A stretch of DNA of 64,000 bases from Saprospiraceae bacterium (GCA_016715965.1 JADJXG010000001.1:124001-188000), one strand, 5' to 3'; positions 27,963 to 37,312 are shown, counted from the first letter of the stretch. The notes: generated by a model from the letters alone, not told the origin. Numbers and translations: made by a program.

Positions 27963-30358
27963 TGAATTCAAAAAGAGTAACACTTCTCCCGAAAAGCTTA
28001 AAAGAAGATTTGGGTTTTGACAAACTCATTCAAATCTGTAGTCAATATGCTGTGGGTGAGGAAGCCAAAAATCAAATTACAAAAATAGAAATCAGCTTTG
28101 ACACCGATCATATAAACCATCAGCTAAAGACCACTGAACAGCTGTATGAGATCATTTCTCAGCAGTCGATTTTCATTCAGCCTTACAGCCAGGTTGAAAG
28201 CGAACTAAAATATCTTAAAATTGAAAATTACTGTCTCTCTGTGGAAGAGATTGTTGCCATTCGCATTGTATTGGAAAATTTATTGCAAATCCGAAACATC
28301 GTTGCGCAAAAAGAATGGAGTCATTTGGATTTCATATCCCGGAAAATCGTTCAGGTACCGGATGTGGTATTTTTGGTAAAAACCATCGCTAAGATCATAC
28401 AAAATGATGGAACCATTCATGATAAGGCTTCAGATGATCTATTTCTCATCCGCAAGAAAATACAAGATCGGAAATCTGATGTCTATCGGGTATTCAAAAA
28501 AGTCCTGAATCAATTAAAAATGGCAGAAGTTTTGGCAGAGGGTGAAGAGAGTATCCGCAATGGAAGGTTTGTCTTGCGGGTACTGGCAGAACACAAAAGA
28601 AAGATAGATGGAATCGTGCACGGTGAATCAGAGAAAGGGAAAACGATATTTATCGAACCAAAGGAATTGGTAGAATTGAACAATGAAATTCTGGAATTGG
28701 AATCAGAAGAAAAAAAAGAAATCTATAAAATACTAACTGCGCTTTGTCAACAAATCAGACCTCATACAGACAGCATACAAGAAAGTTATCATCAATTGGT
28801 CGAATGGGATATTTTCCTCGCCAGGGCAAAACTTACCCAATTGCTGGATGCCAAAGTACCCGGACCATCCGAAAATGATTCCATCCAGTTGGTGAGAGCG
28901 CGTCATCCATTGTTGTATCTCAAACTGAAGGACCAGGAAAAAACTTTGGTGGCTTCAGACATTGCCTTTGATGAAGCACATAGAATCATTGTGGTTTCTG
29001 GACCCAATGCCGGGGGAAAAACCATTTTGTTAAAAACAGCCGGATTGCTTCAATGCATGTACCAGGCCGGTTTACCCGTAACGGTGGATAAGGGTTCGAG
29101 GTTGAAGGTATTTAAAAAGATTTTTGCCGACATTGGAGATCATCAGTCTCTTGATGATGATTTGAGTACATACAGCGCCAAACTGAAGAATATGAGGGAT
29201 TTTGATCGGCTGGCTGACAAGGATACTTTTATCCTTATCGATGAATTGGGTTCCGGCACCGAACCCGTCATCGGTGGAGCCATTGGAGAAGCTTTTCTCG
29301 ATTCGGTCAATCAAAAAAAAGTAACTGGAATTGTCAATACCCATTTTTCAAATCTGAAAACATTTGCGCATCGAGAAAAAGGACTGCAAAATGCAGCAAT
29401 GATTTTTGATGATAAAAAGCTATTACCCACCTACCGTTTACAAATTGGCAGACCCGGTGGATCCTTCGCATTAGAAATCGCTCAAAAAATAAAATTACCG
29501 GAACACATCGTTCATTCTGCAAAGAAAAAGGCTGGAAATCAAACGGTCCAATTTGAAAACCTCTTAACCAAGCTGGATCAGGAAAATCAAAATCTACAAA
29601 AGCAAATTGAAGAATTTAAATTCAAAAAAGCAGAATTGGACAAGCTTATCAAAAGCTATCATGAGCTGCAGAAACAAAATGAATTTAAAAAATTGAAGCT
29701 GAAGCTTGACCAAAAACAAATGGAACTTCAGCTGAGCATGAATAAGCAAAAAGAAATTGACAAATATTCAAAAGAGCTTCGAAAGGAAAAAGACCTTGAA
29801 AGATTATTGTCAAAAGCTGAAGCGGAAAAAAACAAAGTCGAGAAAAATACGGAAGATATACTCAGGCTGAGCACCGAGATCCTAAATGCACAGAATGGTG
29901 GTTCCAATCATGATCTGAAACCAGGCGATTCCGTAAAACTAATCCTAACGGGTATGTTGGGAAAAATAAGCAAGATCGAAAAAGGCAAAATCACGGTGGA
30001 CACAGAAAATATGACATTCAAGTTAAAGAGAAACGAAATTGTCAAAGTCAAACCGATTATTCATGTAAAACCGGAACGGAGTATAAAATCCGATGTCGAA
30101 TCTTCGGGTAAAGCATTTCATCCGGTCCTGGATCTGAGAGGAATGAGATTGTTGGAGGCAGAACAACTTTTGGAACAATTTATCGACAAAGCGTTGATAT
30201 CCAATGTCAACAAGGTACATATCATTCATGGAAAAGGAAGTGGGGCCTTGAAAAAAACCGTCCTTAAAACACTAAGGCATCAGAATTATATCAAGCAGAT
30301 TTCCCATCCTGAAGAGGACCCGGGAGGAGAAACCATTTCTATTGTTGAATTTCAATAA
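27962..30358 (+). CDS. mutS2: Endonuclease MutS2 with Smr domain
   Basis: MutS2 acts in recombination suppression and, in some species, in splitting collided ribosomes. This 798-residue protein has the MutS-type core and ATPase: Walker A GPNAGGKT around 347-354, Walker B FILIDELGSGTEP near 423, and signature DDDLSTYSAKL. A long Lys/Gln-rich coiled coil spans about 520-640. A KOW-like segment (LKPGDSVKLILTGMLG) follows, and then a C-terminal Smr nuclease domain with LDLRGMRLLEAEQ and HGKGSGALK. The second position of the usual LDLHG motif is Arg here, a common variant. The start overlaps the tamB stop by one base. Its 3' end overlaps the convergent tsaD by 7 bp. Confidence 0.95.
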   Translation: MNSKRVTLLPKSLKEDLGFDKLIQICSQYAVGEEAKNQITKIEISFDTDHINHQLKTTEQLYEIISQQSIFIQPYSQVESELKYLKIENYCLSVEEIVAIRIVLENLLQIRNIVAQKEWSHLDFISRKIVQVPDVVFLVKTIAKIIQNDGTIHDKASDDLFLIRKKIQDRKSDVYRVFKKVLNQLKMAEVLAEGEESIRNGRFVLRVLAEHKRKIDGIVHGESEKGKTIFIEPKELVELNNEILELESEEKKEIYKILTALCQQIRPHTDSIQESYHQLVEWDIFLARAKLTQLLDAKVPGPSENDSIQLVRARHPLLYLKLKDQEKTLVASDIAFDEAHRIIVVSGPNAGGKTILLKTAGLLQCMYQAGLPVTVDKGSRLKVFKKIFADIGDHQSLDDDLSTYSAKLKNMRDFDRLADKDTFILIDELGSGTEPVIGGAIGEAFLDSVNQKKVTGIVNTHFSNLKTFAHREKGLQNAAMIFDDKKLLPTYRLQIGRPGGSFALEIAQKIKLPEHIVHSAKKKAGNQTVQFENLLTKLDQENQNLQKQIEEFKFKKAELDKLIKSYHELQKQNEFKKLKLKLDQKQMELQLSMNKQKEIDKYSKELRKEKDLERLLSKAEAEKNKVEKNTEDILRLSTEILNAQNGGSNHDLKPGDSVKLILTGMLGKISKIEKGKITVDTENMTFKLKRNEIVKVKPIIHVKPERSIKSDVESSGKAFHPVLDLRGMRLLEAEQLLEQFIDKALISNVNKVHIIHGKGSGALKKTVLKTLRHQNYIKQISHPEEDPGGETISIVEFQ

Positions 30359-31362
30359 TCTTCACTGACCAATGGCATCCTGGGCATGGGCATCATTTGT
30401 TCATCTGCAAACAGCTTCTTCAAATACTTCTGATATCCCAAATAAGCAATCATGGCCGCATTGTCAGTGCAATATTGCAAAGCAGGGAAATACACCTTCC
30501 AATGTTTTTGTACCGCCATGGACAAAATGCTGGCCCTCAATCCAGAATTGGCAGAGACCCCACCAGCAATCCCAAGATGGTTGAGTCCTTCATTTTCCAT
30601 CGCCAAATCAATTTTCCGTATGAGAATTTCTACAATCGTGTGCTGGATCGATGCACAGAGATCGTTGAGGTTCTCTAAAATAAAATGAGGGTTTGCCTTC
30701 ATTTCCTTTTGCAAAAAGTACAATACAGAAGTTTTAAATCCTGAAAAACTGTAATTGTATCCTTCCATCACCGAAACCGGAAATTTAAATCTGGGATTTC
30801 CTTTTGCGGCCAGCTGATCGATCAGGGGTCCTGCTGGATAATCAAGTCCCAACAATTTACCTACTTTGTCAAAGGCCTCTCCAGCTGCATCATCCAGTGT
30901 GCCGCCAAGAATTTTATAATTACCAATGGCATTGACCCTAACCAATTGGGTATGCCCACCCGATACCGTGAGACACAAATATGGAAAGCCGGGTTTGGGT
31001 TCTTCTATCAGCAACGAACACACATGGGCCTCCAGATGATTTACTTCTATCAAGGGTATGTCTAAAGCCAGTGTCAAGGATTTTGCAAAACCGATTCCCA
31101 CCAGGAGCGAACCCATGAGACCCGGACCTCTGGTCACTACGATTCCATTGAGGTCCCTTTTATGAATGTTTGATTTATCCAGGGTCTCTCTAAAAATAGG
31201 GATCATGGCCTCCAAGTGTTTTCTCGATGCCCATTCCGGGATCACACCCCCGTACTTCCTGTGAATCTCCTGATTATATATAACATTTGTCAGAATTTTT
31301 CCATCCTCCATCACAGACATTGAACTATCGTCACAGGAAGTTTCAATGCCGAGCAAAATCAC
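30352..31362 (-). CDS. tsaD: tRNA N6-adenosine threonylcarbamoyltransferase
   Basis: TsaD transfers threonylcarbamoyl to A37 of ANN-decoding tRNAs. Motifs are ILLGIETSCDDSS at the N-terminus, the metal-binding NHLEAH, SGGHTQLV, DDAAGEAFDKVGKLLGL and GGVSANSGLR. There is no ATG near the N-terminus. I chose GTG at 31362 (336 residues, the usual length); TTG at 31377 is the alternative. A longer frame to 31419 would start upstream of the -7 box at 31396-31403. It is convergent with mutS2 and overlaps its end by 7 bp, and is divergent from the DUF3822 gene. Confidence 0.95.
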   Translation of the reverse strand: MILLGIETSCDDSSMSVMEDGKILTNVIYNQEIHRKYGGVIPEWASRKHLEAMIPIFRETLDKSNIHKRDLNGIVVTRGPGLMGSLLVGIGFAKSLTLALDIPLIEVNHLEAHVCSLLIEEPKPGFPYLCLTVSGGHTQLVRVNAIGNYKILGGTLDDAAGEAFDKVGKLLGLDYPAGPLIDQLAAKGNPRFKFPVSVMEGYNYSFSGFKTSVLYFLQKEMKANPHFILENLNDLCASIQHTIVEILIRKIDLAMENEGLNHLGIAGGVSANSGLRASILSMAVQKHWKVYFPALQYCTDNAAMIAYLGYQKYLKKLFADEQMMPMPRMPLVSEDY

Positions 31363-31395
31363 CTTTTCAGATTCCAAAATAAACTTTATCTTGTG

Positions 31396-31403
31396 CAAAA
31401 TTA
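31396..31403 (-). promoter_or_regulatory. -7 promoter box of tsaD (TAATTTTG)
   Basis: On the minus strand TAATTTTG matches TAnnTTTG about 33 bp upstream of the GTG start (18 bp upstream of the TTG alternative). It limits how far upstream the tsaD start can be. Confidence 0.45.
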
Positions 31404-31432
31404 CGATAATTAGAATCAAATATTGAGAAGAC

Positions 31433-32050
31433 GTGTTAACATTTGTAGATAGCCATCATTACATTCAAATCAATTCTGAAGGTGAATTGGAATCTGTGGA
31501 TGAAGCGAAGATAACAGACCACTCTTCGAGGATGATTTCCATCACAGAAAAATTTTATATCCGACCTATCTCCTCCAATGAAGGAACTAATCAAACTTTA
31601 ATTCCGCTTTATCCAAATGAACAATTGCGGAGACATCCAATTTCCAATTTGAATTACGAGGTTGAATTTACCACTGATAGATCATATTCTCAAAATAAGA
31701 TACAACACATCGCCGAGTTTGCACAACAAATTGCAAAGGCAGAAGCATGCCGAGAAGCAAGCTGCACTTTTGTACTGATTATTCAGAACAAGGCCGTTGT
31801 TATTTCGAAAAGACTGGAGGAATATTTGTATTTTGCTTGTTTGCACTTTACCAATCCGACAGAACTTATTTATCATCTGCAATCCATCTATCTTTCAAAA
31901 AACCTGGACAGAGAAACCGATCGACTCATATTCAAAGGCGAGATCAGAGAAGAATCTCAAATCATCCATTTGGCTAAAATTTATTTCAGAAACATAAGCG
32001 TACAGGGAAATTTTTCTGATTTTTTGAGTTTTGGATGGCCAATCAATTGA
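31433..32050 (+). CDS. DUF3822 family protein
   Basis: This 205-residue protein starts at a GTG. Its pattern is that of DUF3822, an actin-like-fold family found next to rsmD in Bacteroidota. The recognisable C-terminal part runs from the strand VVISKRLEEYLYFACLHF through the helix ELIYHLQSIYLSK to the strand DRLIFKGEI and a final segment AKIYFRNISV. It is shorter than most members I remember (about 250 residues), the N-terminal half being compact. rsmD begins 10 nt downstream, so the two genes form an operon. The role is unknown; a link to rRNA methylation is suggested only by gene order. Confidence 0.75.
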   Translation: MLTFVDSHHYIQINSEGELESVDEAKITDHSSRMISITEKFYIRPISSNEGTNQTLIPLYPNEQLRRHPISNLNYEVEFTTDRSYSQNKIQHIAEFAQQIAKAEACREASCTFVLIIQNKAVVISKRLEEYLYFACLHFTNPTELIYHLQSIYLSKNLDRETDRLIFKGEIREESQIIHLAKIYFRNISVQGNFSDFLSFGWPIN

Positions 32051-32059
32051 TTTGAGAGA

Positions 32060-32626
32060 ATGAGAATTTCTTCGGGATTTCTGAAGGGAAGAACCTTTTA
32101 CCCACCTGCTGACAACTGGCCCACCAGACCTACCACAGACATAGCTCGTACCGGTCTTTTTAATATTCTGACCAATGAATTGAACTTTGAAATCATCAAA
32201 GTTTTGGACTTATTCGGTGGCACCGGCGCTCATTCCTACGAATTTATTTCAAGGGGATGTCATTCTGTAACCTACGTTGATAAATTTGTACCAGCGGTCA
32301 AATTCGCAAAACAAAAGGCCAAAGAATTCGACATCGAGGATAAGATAGAAATAATCCATAGAGACTATTTAATGTATATCCAAAAATGTACTCAATCTTA
32401 TGATTATATTTTCGCCGGTCCTCCCTATGGCTTAAAAGAATTAAATCTGATACCGGATCAAATTTTAAACAGCACGATTTTAAATAAGGACGGATTGTTT
32501 GTGATGGAGCACAATCCGGACCATTTTTTTGAGGATCACTCAAATTTTATCAAAAAGAGAAATTATGGTCAAACCATATTCTCTTTTTTTAAGCATGGGT
32601 TAAAAGAAGAGACTCTAAATGATTAG
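32060..32626 (+). CDS. rsmD: RsmD-type 16S rRNA (guanine966-N2)-methyltransferase
   Basis: The enzyme methylates G966 of 16S rRNA with S-adenosylmethionine. The 188-residue protein has the RsmD start MRISSGFLKGR, PTRPTTDIARTGLFNIL, and the SAM-binding motif I VLDLFGGTGAHSYEF (about 48-62). Motif IV, normally D/N-P-P-Y, reads AGPPYGL here: residue 120 is Gly (codon GGT at 32417-32419), one base from Asp. That acidic or amide residue normally positions the target amino group, so activity may be altered, or the base could be a sequencing error. It is in an operon with the DUF3822 gene. Length and all other motifs are normal. Confidence 0.9.
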   Translation: MRISSGFLKGRTFYPPADNWPTRPTTDIARTGLFNILTNELNFEIIKVLDLFGGTGAHSYEFISRGCHSVTYVDKFVPAVKFAKQKAKEFDIEDKIEIIHRDYLMYIQKCTQSYDYIFAGPPYGLKELNLIPDQILNSTILNKDGLFVMEHNPDHFFEDHSNFIKKRNYGQTIFSFFKHGLKEETLND

Positions 32627-32983
32627 TTGAAATTGCGGCTTGCACCCAAACTATTCTTTGCAATGCATCATTTTCTGCTTCAGAAGATTTTGGTGATGAA
32701 ATTTTTGGGTTTAAATTTCATCACCAAAATCTGCCTCTTTGGGGCTGCTGGTTTAGAAAGGCTCTTTTACTTGTCGGAGATAAATTGTCAAAAATTCAGT
32801 CTTCAATAACGTCTAAGGCGTCATGTCGCGGAGTTTATGGCGCTAAGGCTTCGCCCCATTTTCTAATAAACTAAATTCCACACTTATCTTCCCTCATTTT
32901 CACATTTTCACATTTTCACATTTCCTCATTTCCCCAATTCTCTAATCCCACCAACTGCGTCGGGGGGGCACGCGAATAATTCT
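32627..32983. other. Convergent intergenic region with repeats
   Basis: The region lies between the 3' ends of rsmD (plus) and the symporter gene (minus). It contains no supported gene. It holds a 20-bp perfect inverted repeat (32685-32732), a run of five 8-bp units near cattttca (32895-32934), and 11-bp direct repeats AATTCTCTAAT (32936-32946 and 32978-32988). The direct repeats flank a GC-rich 31-bp segment that contains a run of seven G. Confidence 0.7.
32685..32732. terminator. 20-bp perfect inverted repeat, possible two-way terminator
   Basis: The left arm is 32685-32704 and the right arm 32713-32732; they are exact reverse complements around an 8-nt loop (TTGGGTTT). It sits 58 bp past the rsmD stop, in a convergent gap. 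A hairpin this long with no strong T-run could be a transcription terminator, a processing site or a small repeat element. Confidence 0.5.
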
Positions 32984-34636
32984 CTAATTAACCAATCTTC
33001 CCCTACCCTTCTCAATCAATGCCCCCAAAATAATTACCAACAAGGCACCAACAACATTGTACCAAAGGAAGCCGATGTCAGAAAAGTTGTAAAGCAAAAG
33101 GACGGTCAATTGTGCCACGCAAGCCGCTGTAAACACCGCTGTTCCCTTGATCCATTTGACAAAAAAAGCAACCAGAAAGATTCCCAGTACACTGCCATAG
33201 AAAAGGGATCCAATGATATTAATAAATTGGATTAAGTTTTCGAACAAACTTGCGTAAAAGGCAAAACCAATTGCCACACAACCCCAGAATACCGTAAATA
33301 TCTTGGACCATTGCAGTTCAGAAAATCTTTTTCCGGTATCGGGGAATAGTCGCTTCTTTAGGTCCACAGAACTAGTCCCCGCCAACGAATTTAACTCAGC
33401 AGAAATAGAGGACATGGCTGCACAAAGTATGACTGCCAATAAAAGTCCAATCAGGCCTTTTGGTAAATAATTTAAGATAAAATACAAGAAAATGTAGTCC
33501 CGGTCATTGGCCTCTTCGGCAACACGATTGGTTTGGACATAGTTCTTGACCTCTTCTCTGATTCTATTTTGCGCCTGATCCAATTGATGAAATTCTTTCG
33601 AATCGTAGGAGCTATTTTGCAACAATGAAATTCGCTGATTGTGTACCTTCTCCAACTCAGAAGATTTGCTTTGATAAAATAAGTTGTGCTGAATGGCGAG
33701 GGTTTCATTCAACTTCTGATTGTAGGTCAGAGGTGTCTTTTCAAACTGAAAATATGAAAATAACAAAACCCCACACAACAATATAAAAATCTGCATGGGA
33801 ATCTTAACCAAACCATTAAAAAACAAGCCCATTTGACTTTCCCTGATGTTCTTACCACTCAGATATCTCTGCACCTGGGACTGATCGGTTCCAAAATAAG
33901 CAAGCGCGAGAAAAAAACCTCCCGTAATGCCCGCCCAAACATTGTAGCGGTTGTTAAAATCCAAATTAAAATCAATGGCTTCCATTCGTCCTGCGTTACC
34001 CGCCAGGGAGAGTGCATCCCAAAAATCAAAAGATTCCGGAAATGAATACAATAAAAAGACAAAAACAAATACCATCCCTATCAGGATAATTGCCATCTGT
34101 TGGATCTGGGTAACCGTCACTGCTTTGGCACCTCCACCAACGGTATAAAAGATTACCAAAATTCCTACCAAAACCTGAGTTAGTTGAAGGTTCCAGCCAA
34201 GAACTGAGGACAAGATAATGGCCGGAGCATAGAGGGTAATGCCTGCAGCCAGTCCTCTTTGAATTAAAAAAATAAAAGCTGCAAAAAGTCTGGTCTTCAG
34301 ATCAAATCTCTGCTCCAAATACTCATAAGCTGTCAGTACTTTCAACTTGTAAAAAGCCGGAATAAAATAAAACATAATCACCCACATTGCCAATGGCAAT
34401 CCAAAATAAAACTGCACAAACCGAAGGCCATCGCTAAAGCCTTGTCCCGTCGTGCTGATAAATGTGATTGCGCTGGCTTGTGTGGCCATCACCGTGAGTC
34501 CAACTTTCCACCAGACAGAACTGTTGTCGCCTACCACAAAATCCCTCAGGTCAGATTGCTTTCTTGTTCTGTACCAACCATAGATGGCAATAAATCCAAG
34601 TACAGCGAGCAATACGATCCAATCAAATACTGACAT
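32984..34636 (-). CDS. Sodium:solute symporter (SSS family)
   Basis: The 550-residue inner-membrane transporter has about 13 membrane segments and the SSS signature in TM2-TM6: VGDNSSVWWKVGLTVMATQ and ITFISTTGQG, and later GGGAKAVTVTQIQQ. Between segments there is a hydrophilic, charged loop of about 60 residues (roughly 305-365), longer than usual, with coiled-coil character. The substrate cannot be read from the sequence; relatives move sugars, sialic acid, proline or similar solutes with Na+. Its ATG is one base past the stop of a 30-residue membrane peptide gene and downstream of a PIG-L deacetylase, all on the minus strand. A substrate released by the deacetylase, such as a deacetylated sugar, is a plausible but unproven cargo. 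Confidence 0.92.
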   Translation of the reverse strand: MSVFDWIVLLAVLGFIAIYGWYRTRKQSDLRDFVVGDNSSVWWKVGLTVMATQASAITFISTTGQGFSDGLRFVQFYFGLPLAMWVIMFYFIPAFYKLKVLTAYEYLEQRFDLKTRLFAAFIFLIQRGLAAGITLYAPAIILSSVLGWNLQLTQVLVGILVIFYTVGGGAKAVTVTQIQQMAIILIGMVFVFVFLLYSFPESFDFWDALSLAGNAGRMEAIDFNLDFNNRYNVWAGITGGFFLALAYFGTDQSQVQRYLSGKNIRESQMGLFFNGLVKIPMQIFILLCGVLLFSYFQFEKTPLTYNQKLNETLAIQHNLFYQSKSSELEKVHNQRISLLQNSSYDSKEFHQLDQAQNRIREEVKNYVQTNRVAEEANDRDYIFLYFILNYLPKGLIGLLLAVILCAAMSSISAELNSLAGTSSVDLKKRLFPDTGKRFSELQWSKIFTVFWGCVAIGFAFYASLFENLIQFINIIGSLFYGSVLGIFLVAFFVKWIKGTAVFTAACVAQLTVLLLYNFSDIGFLWYNVVGALLVIILGALIEKGRGRLVN

Positions 34637-34637
34637 G

Positions 34638-34730
34638 CTATTGGGAAAAACGATGCGTAATTAAAAACAAAATGGCGATAATTAATGTCAGGCTCGTTAA
34701 TAACAAAGCAAGACTCTTCCATTTATCCAT
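34638..34730 (-). CDS. 30-residue single-helix membrane peptide before symporter
   Basis: On the minus strand an ATG at 34730 opens 30 codons ending in TAG at 34638-34640. The peptide starts MDKWKSLALLL, has one hydrophobic helix of about 19 residues and ends HRFSQ. It exactly fills the gap between the PIG-L stop (34745) and the symporter ATG (34636), and GAGG lies 6-9 nt before its start. Small membrane partners encoded just before SSS transporters are known elsewhere (for example the YjcH-ActP and YhdT-PanF pairs), so an accessory subunit is plausible. It could also be a translational coupling leader. Confidence 0.5.
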   Translation of the reverse strand: MDKWKSLALLLTSLTLIIAILFLITHRFSQ

Positions 34731-34744
34731 TGATGGCCTCATGC

Positions 34745-37213
34745 TCAGAATGACAATAGATTTGCCCACAATCGAAATGCTCCCGGGACCCCTGCTGGTA
34801 ATTGTCTAAACCAAGCGATGGAACTGTAAATTAAATACCCCTTGCCCTGTTTTTTGACAAGAAGGCCTGAGTGGAGGGCTTTTTCGCCCGGATCTGTAAA
34901 GGAAAGCAATTCATCAAAACCAGAATACAAATCCGGGAAATAAAGTCCCCTTTCTTGTACCCAATGCTCAAAATCATGCGTTGTAATTTTATTGGGTGTG
35001 GTAAAAACAGGATGCTCAGGAATCAGAATCTCAACAGGAGAATTTTCATCAGTGACTCTTGCCCTGGAAATTCTAAATGAATCTCCGAGAAAGTCCTTGC
35101 TCACCAATTGTTGGGAGGTATTGTATTGAAAAATAACTTTTCCACCTTCATTTGCAAAACGCTCAATACCCGGCTTTGCTTTTTTTAAGTCTCCCTGTGT
35201 ATTGAAAGCCCGAATTCCAAATACCAGCACATCGTAGTCGGATTTTCCAATGGTTTCAATGGCAGAGGCCGGAAGGATCGTGCATGTAAAACCCATGTCC
35301 CTTATTGCTTCATCGGTAAAGTCTCCGGCACCGTCTATGTAAGCGACTCTCTTTTGTTTAATTTTCAAATCAATAACGGTCAGATTTACCAATGCAGGTA
35401 GCAAAACATTCTGCCATGAAATGTGCGGGTATTCAATTTTATGATGGGTAAATAATTTCTGTTGATCACTTCGGATGGCCAGTTCCAATTTTCGCGCATT
35501 AAAGTCCTTTGTGTATAGAAGAAACTTTACTTTAAGTTTGTCTGATTTTTTTTCAAGTTGGAAATCGATCGATTCCGGCGTCACAGTGATACCTGCTGGC
35601 ACTTCTAAACTTAATTTGCCCTTCTGATGATCGATGTTGGATGAAATTTCAAACTCAAGCTCACATCCCTTGTCGGAAGAGAGCAGGTACATTTGTTTCA
35701 GCTGTTTGACTGTGATTGCAGGTAATACATCCAATCCCTGTATCACTTCCCCCAAGACAGGATCGTCTTTTTTAAAGACAACATCTCTGGTGTACACATA
35801 ATTCTTACCATGAATCTCAAACTGAAATGCACATTTCAAGGACTTGGCAGCTTCAGATGCATTGACCTGTTGGATGTCATCTACTTCATAATGACCCAAG
35901 CCTCTGCCGTGCAACAACCAGAAAGGAGAAGTAAATGGCAGGGAAGGAATGCTCAGCTGTGCAGACCAAAATACCGGTTTGTTCAATTCAACAAATGTGT
36001 TGTAATTGGTATCGTGGAGAGATGGTAAAAATTGTATTTTTTTTAGAAGTACCCCTTTCTGGAGTCTGCTGATAAACTCTGCATTCAATTTTTTATGTTC
36101 GCCATGGCCAATCGTTTGCTCATCGGCATAAGCTTCGGCGTAGATGCCGGCGCATTGAAAAATAAGCTGACGAACTTCTTTCAGTTTGATTTCCTTCCAA
36201 TGTCCCAGATTTAATTCTTCAATAAATGATTCTGTTTTTTGCAACAATGGAATGCTTAATTCCGGATGATCCACATCGTAATTTTTGATCAGCTCGTCGA
36301 TGATTTTCTCCACGTTTCCTCCTCCGTTGAATCTCGACCAACTCAGGTTCAGACCATCAAAGGGAGAAATTTCGTTGGCCCCCTTGGGAGCATCCAATCT
36401 TTCAAAATATTCCATTTGACTGCCTCGCTGGCTGTTAATTCCAAAACCCTGTGATTTGTGCATGCTTCTGCTGCGAGCGGAAACCTCCCCATTGGACAAT
36501 CCTAGAGCAGGATAATATGCGCCAATGTCCAAACTGTACAAATGCGATTTGTCGGCTTCTTCAAATTTCTCGCGGGTTCCCCAAAAAAACCAGGAGGTAT
36601 TAAAAAGCAATCTTGAAACCCTTACGGGTTCAAGATTTTTGAGTTCATTCACTTTATACAAACTGTTTCTGGCCTGATCGAAGGCCTCTTTGGCAAGGAT
36701 GGCAGAAGCAGTGTGGTGACCGTGGGTTTTGCCGCTGGTGCGATGATCAAATCTATTGATGATGACATCCGGTTGGATGGTGCGTATGAGTCTCACCAAA
36801 TCCAATAATATGGTATCCTTCTCCCAGATAGAAAAAGTTTCTTCAGCAGTTTTGGAGTATCCAAAATCGTTGGCTCTGGTAAAATACTGTTGCCCGCCGT
36901 CAATTTTGCGGGCCTCCAGCAATTCCTGGGTTCTGATCACACCGAGTAATTCATCCAATTCAGGACCAATTAAGTTTTGACCTCCATCTCCCCGAGTCAA
37001 GGATACATAGGAAGTGCGGAGTTTGAGTTCATTGGACAGATAGCTGATCAGTCTGGTGTTTTCATCATCGGGGTGTGCTGCGACGTAGAGAACGGAACCC
37101 ACCACTTTTAATTTTTTAAGATCCTCCAGAATTTGGGCAGAGTTGGAGGTTTGAGAACCGAGTTGAGACTGTATAAAAATTAAAGCGAAAAAGAATAAGT
37201 AAAATCTGTTCAT
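34745..37213 (-). CDS. Secreted PIG-L family deacetylase
   Basis: The 822-residue protein has a signal peptide (FYLFFFALIFIQSQLG). An N-terminal PIG-L/LmbE domain follows: zinc motif AAHPDDEN near residue 45, then LTRGDGGQN, and later the third zinc ligand in TSGKTHGHHTAS. The rest is beta-rich, with a C-terminal part (YDVLVFGIRAFNTQGD, GKVIFQYNTS) resembling a glutamine-amidotransferase-like fold. The family removes N-acetyl groups from sugars or glycoconjugates; here the site is the periplasm or cell surface. Large forms with a C-terminal ThuA/GATase-like part are common in Bacteroidota. It heads an operon with the small membrane peptide and a sodium:solute symporter, suggesting salvage of an amino sugar (inference). 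Confidence 0.9.
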   Translation of the reverse strand: MNRFYLFFFALIFIQSQLGSQTSNSAQILEDLKKLKVVGSVLYVAAHPDDENTRLISYLSNELKLRTSYVSLTRGDGGQNLIGPELDELLGVIRTQELLEARKIDGGQQYFTRANDFGYSKTAEETFSIWEKDTILLDLVRLIRTIQPDVIINRFDHRTSGKTHGHHTASAILAKEAFDQARNSLYKVNELKNLEPVRVSRLLFNTSWFFWGTREKFEEADKSHLYSLDIGAYYPALGLSNGEVSARSRSMHKSQGFGINSQRGSQMEYFERLDAPKGANEISPFDGLNLSWSRFNGGGNVEKIIDELIKNYDVDHPELSIPLLQKTESFIEELNLGHWKEIKLKEVRQLIFQCAGIYAEAYADEQTIGHGEHKKLNAEFISRLQKGVLLKKIQFLPSLHDTNYNTFVELNKPVFWSAQLSIPSLPFTSPFWLLHGRGLGHYEVDDIQQVNASEAAKSLKCAFQFEIHGKNYVYTRDVVFKKDDPVLGEVIQGLDVLPAITVKQLKQMYLLSSDKGCELEFEISSNIDHQKGKLSLEVPAGITVTPESIDFQLEKKSDKLKVKFLLYTKDFNARKLELAIRSDQQKLFTHHKIEYPHISWQNVLLPALVNLTVIDLKIKQKRVAYIDGAGDFTDEAIRDMGFTCTILPASAIETIGKSDYDVLVFGIRAFNTQGDLKKAKPGIERFANEGGKVIFQYNTSQQLVSKDFLGDSFRISRARVTDENSPVEILIPEHPVFTTPNKITTHDFEHWVQERGLYFPDLYSGFDELLSFTDPGEKALHSGLLVKKQGKGYLIYSSIAWFRQLPAGVPGAFRLWANLLSF

Positions 37214-37312
37214 AGACTAAATGCAATAAAACGCGAAGATCCTATTTTGTGGTATAATTAGGTCTAAACAAAGACGGTCTTTTTACATTATTACTCACAA
37301 AATCAGTCCTAC

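Noticed and set aside
32895..32934. Tandem cattttca units as a CRISPR array
   Set aside because: Units are 8 bp with no spacers; this is a microsatellite-like array.
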